Positions 37,251 to 50,000 of a stretch of 64,000 nt of DNA are shown here, one piece after another. Position numbers and translations under genes: made by a program. Within the stretch, counting starts at the first letter, position 1; each line of letters begins with the position of its first letter. Source of the stretch: Sclerurus mexicanus (Eukaryota > Chordata > Aves > Passeriformes > Furnariidae); NCBI GenBank assembly GCA_013396755.1, contig VWZF01003010.1:240955-304954 (forward strand), written 5' to 3'. The notes beneath the pieces are model-generated. The model ran no database searches. It saw only the letters and a program-made list of their open reading frames with translations, and was not told the origin of the DNA.

Positions 37251-38559
37251 TTTTATGAGACTAGGGAAAGGTGCTAATTATTTATTTACTTACTTTCTCT
37301 GTTGCCAGTAAAGACCTATGTGTTTGTGGTTGACTTTTTGTGCCTTTTTTTTTCCTTTATTTGTCCCTTCATTTGTTACTATACTTACAAATTGTGGCTG
37401 TCTGGCTCTTAGACAGCTGTTAGACCTATGCCCCTGGGGCCTGTGGGGTTGCCATCTGATGAAAATTCACATTCCTTCTTCCCCACCTTGCCTCATTCAT
37501 TTTACTCACCTGTCATATATTTCCAGACTTCTCAAAAAGGACCCAACCTGTATAATCTTTCAGTACAAAGCAGTAGGTGTCCACTCACTGTTTTTGGACC
37601 TTTAACAATAAAAAGACTGGAAATAGTGTGGGTATGATCCTGATCCTGCCTTCTTCCACTTTCTTTTCCTTTTCACTGGTGACATCAATAAGATCTGGAC
37701 ATCTTATCTTCTCCATGCTCTAAACATCTCCTCTAACAACTCATACCTGGATTGAGCTTTTGGAATTAGTGTTTTGCCCATTGACTGGCACCTCTCTCCC
37801 CATGACATATGAGAAACAATCAGTCTGGGCTCCCTGAGACACAAAGTTTTAAATGAGGCTGCTGAGGGACTAGGGATCAGAAAATAAGGGATTTTTTTAT
37901 GGGAGATGGTGGCTGGAGCAGATTGGTTACTCTTCTTTCTCTAAAAGTTGAAGGTCACCTCTAACAATGACTTGGGCAGTGCAGGAAGAGAGCAAAAGCA
38001 GCCAGGTGCACTAACCGCACATTGTACATGAACATTGTGCACCACAAGGAGCTGTTGATGCAAAAAGCTTTGCCTGAGAGAATTCAAAGAAGACAAGTTC
38101 CAAACAGGTAAAATAAATGAAGTTTTGAGGGAGAAAGCAGAAAATGGTGTACCAAAAATAAGAGAAGAGAGCCAGGAACCATAGCAGAAATAGGAGGGAG
38201 AAAGACATGCCGTAAACAGTGAGAAGTTCCAAAAGAGGAATTTCATTCAAGAAGAAGAGAGAGAGCTGAGGATCATACAAAGAAGCAGGTCTGTCTGACC
38301 GCAAAGGATAATCAGAAAGCCTCTCTCCCGAGGTGATCTAGAAAACGCTAAGCTGCATGTCAGAGAGTTTAGGGTAAGTTGGGGGTTGGAAAAGAAAGTG
38401 AAGAAGCTACTGCCTACCTTCAGCACCAAGAACATTGTCAGACCAAGGATGGTTTCATTAGGAAAGACACTCGAAGTGAGTTATCTGTCAGATGTTTTCA
38501 GTAGGAAAATGCAAGTCGTCAGAGATTAATGAAGCTACTTAAGGAAGTCACCTGAACAG
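37251..38559. other. Non-genic stretch between two old LINE relics
   Basis: No recognisable frame (best is 101 codons, minus strand, 37941-38246). The purine-rich right half (about 37970-38560) could be the eroded, more 5' portion of the sense LINE relic that follows, but no landmark supports this directly. Confidence 0.4.
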
Positions 38560-39000
38560 CAGAGCACACAAACTGCAAAGTGAAAGAAGATTGCAAGGGA
38601 AGTCTCCAGACTTAAGTGAACGAGTAGCCACCTTAAACTATACTATTTAGAAGAAAGTGTGGACTCAAAGAACAAGGAAAGGACCTGAACTGTAAAAAAA
38701 GCTATTTCCTCAAGCAGGAAATGCAGGCACAAAGTGAGAATCTCCCCAAAAGGAAAGTTTTCTGGAAATTTAAGATGAGTTAAAGCTTGCAAAGGTGATT
38801 AAAACCAATAGCAGTCATTTCCTTGGCTGTCTAAATAAAAAGAGAACACTGAATGAAGAAATGGAGCTGTTATAGAGGAATAATATACCAGAGATTAAAT
38901 ATAAACTACAAATGACCCAAAACTAAATTAATAACTTTGCCTCAGTTTTCAATGAAAACAGCATGAGGACAAAGGGTAATTAGTGGAAAGACAGGGATTA
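38560..39000 (+). mobile_element. Ancient CR1/L3-like LINE relic, sense
   Basis: Sense-orientation text resembling the segment of CR1-family ORF2 just before the reverse transcriptase. Two landmarks in the right order and distance are aatgaagaaatggagctgtt (38852-38871) and tttgcctcagttttcaatga (38936-38955). The frame is destroyed. It overlaps in element coordinates with the right part of the antisense relic at 35780-37250. The two could be independent insertions or the two arms of a single 5'-inverted insertion. Confidence 0.38.
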
Positions 39001-39354
39001 AAACTCACCACATTCATTATGCAAGCAGAATTTAGATAGTGCAGCATTCACAGGTGAGAGAGGTGAATAGCACTATTCCACTTGGAACAAACACTGATAA
39101 CAAACATTCCTAATTTAGATATTAGGTAATGATTAATACCAATTTTGCACCCTACTTCTATTCTCAGTCTCAAGTTTCCTTTCCTACATATCTCTGAACC
39201 ATCCATTCTCCTTCCTTTTCATATTCCCCAGACTTTTTAACACAGAAAGCACATATCTTTCCCCACTTCTGTTCCTTATACCCACTGATTCACCTGAGGA
39301 TTTCAGTTTTTCAACAGCATTCAGCAAGGGGTGGTGTGAAACCCTTTGCAAGGG

Positions 39355-39383
39355 TATAATTTTGCAAGTCTTGCAAAATTATA
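39355..39383. repeat. 29-bp palindrome with 1-nt centre
   Basis: tataattttgcaag (39355-39368), one T, then cttgcaaaattata (39370-39383): perfect 14-bp arms. The preceding ccctttgcaaggg adds a small overlapping inverted repeat. Confidence 0.95.
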
Positions 39384-41125
39384 ATCATCTGAAAACCAGA
39401 ATATTACAGGGGTTTAGATGCCAATAATGTAGTAAAGTAAGAAATTATATCAGTTATGATAGCACAGAATTTCAGTAAAGGGTGGTCTGGTTTAGTACAT
39501 TATCTTTTCTCTCAGCAAACCACTCCAGGTCACAAAAATGCATAAAGGGAAACACTTCCAACACCTTCCAGCACCTTACCTTCAGCTAAAGGCCTCCTTA
39601 TAAGTCCAACTCAACCAATAATGTGAAGGACGAGGTTCTGACAGAGTCAATAATAAGGAAACTGTAAAATATATACTGAGCTGACTGATTTGAAAAACAA
39701 TGTGCCCCCGTCCTTCTCCACCAGAGAATTTAATTTTCATCTTTATTATTGTTAACTATCCTCTGTTAGCTACAAGCCAAAAAGAGAGTTTATTTTACAT
39801 CATCTATATTCCTTCTTCCTTAGTGGTACTTAATGAGTTGAAGAGGCTGGAAACTTGTTCTCAGCAAAGCCAATATCCTGTGAGTTATAAATGACATTTC
39901 ATCCTCATATGCAGATTTTTCTGTGCCTAAGTGAATTATTTACAAGGTAGAGCTTGTGGGCTCCAACAATCAGCTGCCAGAGATTTACACCTACACTGAG
40001 TCCCTGCTCTCCTGCTGGGAAAATGTGAAGTTTTCCACCACCCTGTAAGATCTGAAGACTTAACAGAGAATAGCTCTCCCCAAAGCTGGCAATGCTTTTC
40101 TTGGGATGGTGGCTGACTAGACTTTGCTGAGGGAGAGAGAATAATGGTGAGCTGAGACACCAAGAGTGACTGCTTCAGTAGCTTAAAATAGTCTCCTTTT
40201 TTTCCCCTCTGCATGCAGCTGCAAATCAAAAGTATCATGGATCATTTAAATATTGTACTTTCAGTCCTGTATGCATAATGCTGAAGGTAGTCATAGCATT
40301 GTTTTTTCACTTTAATGAGGAAAAACTCTTAGAAATTGGATGCTACTGTGATCAGCAAAGTAACAGGAAGGTGGGTAAGAGCAATCAGAGCATTATTAAT
40401 TCCCCTACCAAAACCTAACTTCATATTTAAGGGACAGGGAGAAAAACTTTAAACCATAATAGATTTAAGATAAATTATTTAAAGTAAATTGGGAAGTATT
40501 TTGAAAGCTGTGTTGCACTTCCTGAGTTTTTTCATGTAAAGCACTATTGCAGAGAGCAAAGCATTGTTAAATGTGGTTGTAGTCACAAGAGCAATGACAA
40601 TGTGGTGCTGCATTGGCAATAGCCAAGTTGCTCTGGAGGCCATGAGTCTGGAGCACATGTGGCTCCTTTCTGATGCCACAGGTGGGCTTTCTTTCTCCTT
40701 TATAATCTTCAGAGCTTCTCACTAGCTTTCAGTACTTCCATAATGTTTAGAAAACTAATGATGTTTACACTTGGGTGGAAAAAAAGAGAACTATGTTGCA
40801 ATTTAATCTCTCACGAAAAGCAGTAAAATTCATCTACGTGGTATATGTAGGTAGCAAAACAATGTAAAAGAGTCATTTGGGGGAAACAATCCCTCAGTGG
40901 CAGGAAAACAGATCAGAAGATATAATAATTTTTTTCCTATTTAGGTACCTCTGATCCTGGAATACCCAAAGCGATTCTCTCTTTCCTTCCATTTGAATCT
41001 CCTCTGACAAGAGATAATCTGCTGCTTTTTTTCATTTCCCTCTTATCCACTTTATTTCTTATAATACTAGACTGGGTATAAAATTGTTCCAATATGCTTT
41101 TACCTAAAGACTAACTGTTCCTGCC

Positions 41126-41150
41126 ATAGATAGATAGATAGATAGATAGA
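41126..41150. repeat. (ATAG)6 tetranucleotide microsatellite
   Basis: Six ATAG units plus one base, followed by imperfect cagacaaacaaa. This is a typical polymorphic GATA-type simple repeat. Confidence 0.92.
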
Positions 41151-42274
41151 CAGACAAACAAAATGGTGCTTCACTCACCTTAGGTCACATGTGACAGAGC
41201 TCCATGTAGAGGTTGAACACTAAGTAATACTTTTCAGTAAAATATTCTCACCCCTTATGGCTCTGGGACTTGATCCAGCCTGAAAGTTCAACGCATACAT
41301 ACATGCTTAATTATGTGTCACGTAATTCTCATTGAATCTAACGGTCCATGTGTGTGTTGCTGAATTTGGGACCACAACGACATCTGAGGCTCACTCTCTG
41401 TCTTTAAATATCTGACTCCATCTCCTGTTGCCTTTGTGAGACCTCCACAGTCTCACTACCATTCTTTGCCTCTGAGCAGGATGTGGGGAGCACAACCAAG
41501 ATAATCACTTGTGTTCCAAAGGATAGTGCATGACAGGAAAGCCCAAACTGGCTTTGAGAGACAAATGTCCCCAGAAAGTAGCTAAAATTTTCCTGCAGGA
41601 TGGAAGAATGAATATTTTTTCCACATAATTCCCCTTGCTGATAAAAGGTTTGCAATTGCGTTGAGACTCTTTCTCAGTATACTAGTAAATACTGTTTTTT
41701 CCTTTAAACTGAAGAACAGTAAAATGGCAATTAATTTAGACTAGGTAAAATATATAATTACCTAGTCATAAAATGGACAATAAAAGTACTACATTGTTGA
41801 ATCCATTTCATTAGTAGCATGTACATAAAAACTGTTTCAGTGTATAAAGACGGAAGTATTGTGCTTCATTGTTTTCAAATGACGACGGCTTGCTTTTTCT
41901 TGATTTTGCAAACAGACCTCTCAGCAATGTTACTCCAGCAGCTGTTTAGACTTCTTTTCCTTGTGGTCTCCACATTATCCTAACTTTGGCTTGAAAGAGC
42001 TGAAAAGCATCAACGTATCTTAAGAATTCAAAGCCACAAAGTAGATCACATAAACCCAGACTTAATATTGATGATGCAGTTTTACCTGGACTGGCAGGTG
42101 ACTTTTTATGCCCTTTTTAAATTTTGTTTTAATTCCTAAATTTCAAGGTGTTGCAAACAAAGTGGCAATCCTGTAGAGCTGTCTTTCTAACTTTCATCTT
42201 TTTATTTCTTTGCTGTTCTCAATCTGAAAAGCTCACAGATCTTTCAAGATACACACAACTATAAAGTACATCCT

Positions 42275-42330
42275 ACAAAAACAAAACAAACCCAAAGAAA
42301 CAAACCAAAAACCAAACCCCAAAACAGCCT
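42275..42330. repeat. A/C-rich low-complexity tract
   Basis: Irregular aaaacaaaacaaaccc / aaaccaaaaaccaaacccc text. It resembles the A-rich run at 20588-20665 in style; no unit length is maintained. Confidence 0.75.
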
Positions 42331-44000
42331 TAGGAGATGAGGAAAGTTGTTTTTCTGGAGTTTTTAATCTCTGGTAAATCCAGTGTACCTGCTTTGCAAT
42401 ATCACCCATTCCTGTGAAACATAGCATTCTTTAGTGATCAGGAATACAAACTGGCATAAAGAACTTCTTCATTAGGACATCAAAACTGCAGGAATATTTT
42501 CAATTGTTGCTATAACTTTTTCTTGGAAATTATTTCAGTTATTTTGTGACCACCTAAGGCTCTCTAAGGTACACAGCAACACAGTTTGAGACAACTCTGT
42601 GATGTTCTGTATATCATATAGTTGTTAACAACCTGTCAAAGTCATCCTGACACCAAACTGAGAAGCTGATGGTTTTGGTAACATAGTAGCGGAGATGAAA
42701 AAAGATGGTCCTCATTATTGTAATAAAACCAAGAGACACACTGAGAATCAATTACTTATTCTGTGACCTGTTGAACCAACCCTCAGTCAAGTGGGAAACT
42801 GCACTGAGCACCTAACATTATCAAATGATTTAGGATGGAGCGCTGTCCGAAGACTTGCAACAAGTCAAGGCAAATACATTTCCTTAAATTGTAGCTTGTT
42901 TAATTACCTTGCTCCTGAGCACAAAGATCAAATTGAGCAACTTAAGGTACTGAAGCACTCTGACAGCTGGACATGCAAAGGAAATAATTAGCACACATAA
43001 GAGCTATGTTTAAGGATGAGACTCCTACTGACAACAGCAAGGAGATGCAAAGTTAAGGCAGACACTGTGTCCTTGACTGGATCCATGTGCCTACAATTTG
43101 CAGCACATATTGGATTGGGGAAGAGCACCATGTGTTGCAACCATTTCAAGCAAGCAGATGGCTTTTTAAAGCTCTCAGTGTAGAGAAGGCAAAGCCCTTT
43201 CAAAGGCTGGCATTTCACTCTCATTATTTGTCACAGACTGTTCCACCTCTTGCCTTCACAATGCCTGAGTACCACCAAGAAAATTCTCTGTCATGGAAGG
43301 CACTGTGCAAGCATATGAGAAAAGGTTATGTCCCCTGATACAATGAAGTGACCAGTGAGACAGGAAAGTAGCAATGGTATTTCATGTTATGAAAACAATG
43401 CCCTACAGTAACTTATTTTTCTTTGCGAAATCCCAGCCTTGAGAGAGAAAGTTGAAAGTCACCAAAAACCCTCTTTGGTGCCTACCTACACTTCTCAGGG
43501 CCTTCATGCCCACCCACAGCAACGTCTTTTTTCCTACTCTGAGCATCTCTCAAATATAGCACGTTTCTTCCATAACCAAATTCAGTTATAAGTTTTAAAG
43601 TAATTGTGTACTGTGGAAAGCTGAACCTAGGAGCCCAACTTTCATCCGCTACTTCACGCATCTTTTAATAGGATCTCTCGTGCCTGCCTGAACAGTCACC
43701 CAAGATGAAGAGAAAAAGACACCTCATTTTAACATATCATCTTGAAGGATGGACTCTTTGGAGTACTGTGCACTACAGATTTGTTATGATCAGAGGGGCC
43801 AGATGTCACCAGCTGAGCCGTTCATTTGATGCTGCGCCATTGCTCGGTGCTGCTGCCATAGATACTGCCCTGCCCTTATGGTGGCTGCTGTGATTCATTG
43901 AAAGTAATATCATCCCAACTGCCACTCCAGGGAATCTTGCAGGCATGATTTTCTAACACAGCATGACCCATTAAAAATAACAGCCAGGAATTCTGCGCTT

Positions 44001-44008
44001 TATAAAAG
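44001..44008 (+). promoter_or_regulatory. TATA-box-like element
   Basis: tataaaag, the strongest form of the TATA consensus, flanked by gcgctt and ggcatc in a segment with more CpG than its neighbours. No transcript or coding start follows at a useful distance, so this is a motif only. Confidence 0.15.
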
Positions 44009-47000
44009 GGCATCTTCATTAGCTCTCACGGTGGGTCGCCAGAAAGTCCCAGGCACTACAGTAGTCACGGGGTAATTTGTAGTTATCAGAAACATTGCAT
44101 TTAATGTCTTTATTCCTGTGGAGCTGGAGCCCACTGGTTACTAAACACAGACTCCTCCTCTTAAATCACAGAAATTAAAGAGGAAAGAGACACATCAGAT
44201 TATTTTGTCAATCCACTCTTTGAATGCAAAATTGGCAAATGTATGGTCTTTGCCGCCAAGACATTCAGTGCCAGGGACACTCACCACTGTGCTACAGGCC
44301 ACTTCACTTATCAGTGCCTACTAGTGCTTGGCCTTTCTCCTAAAACAATGAATTCCTGGTTATGCTGTGCAGCACTTCGTCCTCCACACAAAGCTTCATC
44401 CAAAGAACAGACTCTAAATGACTACAGAGGGCTGTAGATTGAGTATCTCACCTGCTTTATTTATTCTTTTAAATATACTGGAATAGGAGCTGGTGTTTCA
44501 CTTGGAAAGTTGGACAGAAGTAATCTAAACTTCTATTTCTATCAGGTTAAATGGAAAACCTTTTTTTTCCAGGACTAAACAAACCTTCTACATAAATTAA
44601 AAGAAAAATACCTGTCGGCTTTAGCATTGTATGGACACCTTCTGTTTGAGCATCAACTGTCAACAAATCTTATAGACACTCATTGCTTATTAAAACAGGT
44701 ACATAACTCCCTGAAGATTTGTCCTGCTTCCCAGCACTGGAGCTCATTCTTTGGTGAGCTGGCAAGGGCAAAATCTCCCAAAGAAGAGAAGAAGTATATG
44801 ACAGATGTTATAGAGAAGTTTCTCACCCTGGTCCTCAGATGCTGTGGTGATGAATGTCCTACAAAACCACCAACTCAGAATAGAGTAGAAAGGCTGTGGT
44901 AACTAACATTAATAGAGACCTGGGCCCAGAAACACATTTTTCCAGTCCCTTCTAGGAAAAGTATTTTCTCTTGTACTCTAGGTTGAATATTGACTCAAAT
45001 ACAGTGGTCCAAATGACGTTATGAAGTGCAGATTCTCTACAGCATTGAGCATGAGCTATAGTGCTTTGGGCCATAGCAGCAATTCATAACAATGAGCAAT
45101 AAAAAATAAATTCCAACACATGTCTTGCTCTGCAAGGGTGTGGACTGAGCTTCATTGCAAGCTCCTTGCAGGACTGAAAGAAAGGCCTCCAGGCTATGTT
45201 GCAGTTTCTGAATGATGTCCAAGAATGAGTCCTAGTTCTGTGGTGAGTATATCAAATAGGCAGCAATTCTTTCCATTATATATTACCTCCCCAGTCATTA
45301 TGAAATCATTTGGTATTCACTGTGATAGCACCAATCATTAATGCACTCATTTGGTGTTCTTATGGCTTGTCTTATGCTCTTCCCCAGGAATTCCATTGTA
45401 ATTAACCATTAGTTAATGTAAATAGCAATGGACATTTAAACAAAAGTGTTACCAGACATGGTAAGTAGTAGCAGAGAATCAGTGTGTTCATGAAACCAGC
45501 TACAGTCACTTCAAAAAGCTCCTTTAACAGTAATGAAAGCCTAATAGTAAATATGCCACTTAAACAGAATCAGAGGTTATTGAAAGCATTTTACAGCATT
45601 TCATCTGAAAACTACATTCAGCATTCCTCCTCTTCCTGCATCTCTAGAAGAGTAGACACATGGACAGCCTTCATGCTATGTGGCAAACAGGCGAGGATTA
45701 CTACAAAACTTTTCTCTTCACAGCACTCCATTGAGTATATCAATGTATCAGCTGTGTTGGCATGTGTACGTATCCTGCAATTGATGGGTCACTGATTGCT
45801 TTAAACCAAGGAAAAGAGCAATAAGAAAAGTGAGCCTATGAAAAGCTTAACTAGTTTTACTGTTTGCATCGCATCAGTCCTTGAATAAACTGAAATGTAA
45901 CAGAATGGGATCTGGTATAATACCTTCTTCCCCTCCCAGACTTGTATTCCTGGATATGTTTTAGAGCTGGAATTCACTGACCTTTGTACAAGTGACACAG
46001 ATCTAGCTTTCTGGTAAGAAGCCACAAATTATCATTGAGTGGATCTATGAGGACAATTTCTTGCAGAAAGCAAAAGTAGTAAAACTTGATGTTTTGCCAG
46101 ATTATAAAAGGCCAAAAAATTTCACTTTTCAGCCAGGGCACTTATGTGAATTATTATCATAGGAAAGGACTGCCTTTTGCCAACTATAATAGAAATGGGA
46201 ACTTTTCATTGTCCTGTAGTGTGCTAGCCAGGGTTCCTGTAAATAACAATAATAACAAATCTAAGTCTATCTCAGGAATCCAGTGGAAATAGAAGGTGCT
46301 TCTTCATTGGGTGTCCCCTTAGTAAACATCATTAAAAGAATCCAAAACAACAACAAAAAAATGACAGCAGAGTGACTGAGCTTGTGTTCCCCTGTTCTCT
46401 CCACAATGAGTAAAGTCCTCTACTTCTAGGTATTTCTGTCAGATCCCCTCAGCTACATCCTTGCAGGGCTATGCTTTCCCACATTTCAGTTTTTAAGCTT
46501 GTGACTGTGAATGATCCCACAAACTGTGAGGCAGTTTGTGCAGAAATCCAGCGTGAAATAGAAAACACAGAGAAGAATTTCATATTACCCTTCTTTTGAA
46601 GCTATATATCTTCTTTTTTTGTCTGTTTTACCTTCTCCGTGAAAAAAATGCAGCAGAAATCTTTAATTTCTCAGAAATTTTAGCCTTCGAAATTTAATCT
46701 GGATTTAAAGGAGCATTTTGTAAACAGATGTGCTGATACGCAAACATCTGCTGCTTCCTTTCTCCTGAGCATGCCTAATTTTAGTTACTTGTTTATCTTT
46801 TTCACCTCTTTGTTCCTGTTATAGTGTTTTCATTTAGATCTTTCTGATTCTGGACAGTGCCTTTGCTCTTTCTACTTCACTACACTGGTTGAATATCAAA
46901 AGACACCCTGAGGACTAGCAGGACTTTGAACAGAACAGATAATTTCTCTTCCTTAGGGGCTGCTCTTTTGGGGCTCAAGGCAAATGGTCATGGCCCACTT

Positions 47001-50000
47001 CATCCTGACCTCCTCACCATGCTGATCTCAGCCATACTGCTCCAAATGGAAACTGATGCCACCACTATCAGTGCAGGGATTGCAGCAGGTCCTCGGTTCC
47101 GCTAGTGTTGAACTGGGTGTACTTGATGTCATTCCTCAAGGAAGTCAAACTGGGCTGAAGAAGGAAATTTTTCTCATTACTAACAGAAGACTAGTGCAAT
47201 GCGGTAAGTTTTTCATCATTTCTTTCTCAATCTATGCTACAAAACTGATCATAAATAGTTTCTGGGTGCAATAAAATTGGGAGCCAGGCTTCTAGAGCAA
47301 GAGGGGAAAAGTAGGAATCTGGCAAAGACTTTGGAGCCATCCCAAATATTGGGTGGTGGGTGGCAGGAAAGTGAAAGCCATCTGGTGGCTCAGATTTCCC
47401 GTATAAGGAGGTCCTCTGGTTTTAAAAATGTGGGCCTCAGCTCCTCTGGGAAACAAATGCTCACAAAATGAAGAAGGAAATGTAATGGTTTGCCTGCAAA
47501 TTTTGATACGTGATGCAGTAAAAACAGGGTTTCTAATAATGACATTTCTACATTTCTTCATTATGAGTCATGAGTAAACATGACATTTCTGCAACGCGAT
47601 CTAGATATGTGATCAAAGATTAAAACGGAGCCATTTTAATATTTTAATTATTTCGGCACTGTCAGGCTTCAGAGTCTGTTATGCCAACACCCAGTGCAGA
47701 AGAAATAATTTGTAACAAAGAATTTTATCAATTTTAGATGCTTTTTTCTCCATGTGGATTGTGTGTGAATGGGTCATTATTTTCTCAGATTTGCTCATTA
47801 TTAGAAATGATCCACAATGAATAATTTATACTAATATTTCTTGTTCTGCAGCTTCTTTACCACCAGTTTGAAGCTGTCTAGGCTAGTTTTTTCTGAACAA
47901 ACAAATCACATGGCCTCATTTCTGCTTCCAGGTTGGCTGATAGGTGTTTTACTGGACAGGGTGCTCCCATTTATGAGTTTTATATGTGCTCTCAGCAGAT
48001 ATATTTGTTCTCCATTTAAAAATGCTATTTCCACAAGCGTTCTTATGAGTCAATTATTCATAGAGAGTGAAAGAGTTCAAACACAGCAAAGAGAATTCAA
48101 AATTTTGTCCCAGGAATTGTTTTGCTACTGGAGGAGTGCCAGCAAGTTTATCTAGGTGCAAACATCATGTGCATGTGCATGAATCAGAAGGGAAGAGTTT
48201 TCTCCAACACTCAGCAACATATCAATTACTGATACTCAGTCCAGGGCCATGTGCTCCAAAAGGGTTAGGAAGAGGTTCCACTATTAGTCCAGAATTTTCA
48301 GGCATTTAACTTTATGTCTCATGAAACATTTGAACTTGATAACTAGGGAGTAATTCCAGAGAGCTGTGTATCCATCCTATTATCCACCAAACCTAGTAAG
48401 TCTAATGTGGGTAAGACACGGAGACAACCCTTTTTTAATATGGTAAATCTAAAGAGCTCAGCTCTAACACAGGAAAGTGAAATCCTTCTTTGTTAAATCT
48501 GTATGTCTTCTCCCTGCAGATCTTGCTTTTCACACCACCTCTGCCAATCAGTCCAAATTTCAAATACTCTACCGGTAAGACAATTTCACTTGTGTATTCC
48601 CTAAACCAATCTATTAATTCATGATCCTTTTATCTGGAAATACTAATAACTTAGCACTTCTATGATGGGTGAAAGATATCAGAGGCAGGTGTCTCCTCCA
48701 CAGCTTGTGTAAGTCTTCCTAGAGAAAACCCCAGTTTTGATTTGTAAATTGGGCAGCCTGAAAAATCAATTTTTTTATCTACTCAGACAATCATAGAGTC
48801 CTCAAACTTCCAAGGTCTTATGAGAGTGCTATCACTCTCCATGATGCAAGTAAACCCAGTATTATGCTGGAAATGATCCATTTGCAGTTCATGTTTGGAA
48901 GTAATCCAAAAGCAAAGAGATACAGGGTTGGAGCAATCAGCCCATCAATTAAAATTACTGAATAATTTCCAAATTCCTGGTCTGCCAGAACAGTAACTTG
49001 CAGTGTGGCTCTGGTCATAAAACTGAGGGTAAGGGGTGAGGCTCGGGGCGGAGGGAAGCACACAGCTTGCTGCTTTATTTCAACTTCCTATGCCACATGG
49101 GGCACAGGGGCTCAAGTATGAGCTGAAACTGCTTTAAAGAACGTCTGTTCTCTGTGAGTCACTGAGGGTGAGTCACGCACACCAACATAGGATCAGAAAG
49201 CCTTCCATTTTGCAAATGGTAAGTGATGATGATAGTTAAGCAAGGGAGTCCACTGTGACTCTCCTATTCCAAGATGTGTCATTATAAACCTGATGGAGCG
49301 CCCGCAAAGAAAATACGGTGCTCCAACTACTTTGTTAGTTGTCCTTTCCTGGATAAAAAGAACATCCATACACATTTTAAGTTTCACCTTCACAGTTTTT
49401 ATGCTTTCATCCTCAGAGGGGTGACTATGGAAAATGTCTGTAATGCAGCTACATCTATCTATCAGCCTACATTTCCCTGCTTCATCCCAGTAATAGCCAA
49501 TACCAGTGGTTATGCAGAGCCGTACAATGGTACCTTCAGGAACAAAATAGTCGGTTAGAAAGATTTTTTTTAAAATTATTAAAGAATATTTTTTCATTTT
49601 CCATCCTCTACAGATGTCATTTTCTACTGATGAGTACCTCTAAATTTTGCCCTTGAGTCATTACACACACAGTATAAGATGCTAAACCCAACAGGCTATT
49701 TTCCCCACAAAACAGAAAAGTTTCCCTTTAGCACATACAAAACCCTGCATATGTAAATACAAATCTAATTATATATATTTAGGTGTGAGTATCTAGGTAT
49801 ATCTGCAAGCATCAGTAATCACATATTTTTTTAAAAAAGAACACATCAAAAATGCTAAGGTTCAGCAAAAAATGAGCTAAAACCAAAATCAGTACTAAGG
49901 TAAGTAACAAACTTTTATTTGGTTTCTTTCTTCCTATGTGCCATGGCACAGACCTTAATTACATTACCATGTCTTATTTTTCTTCATTGTCTTCCCCATC

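Noticed and set aside
44627..44902. 91-codon plus-strand frame ending in a Cys-rich segment
   Set aside because: No recognised domain and no flanking splice signals.
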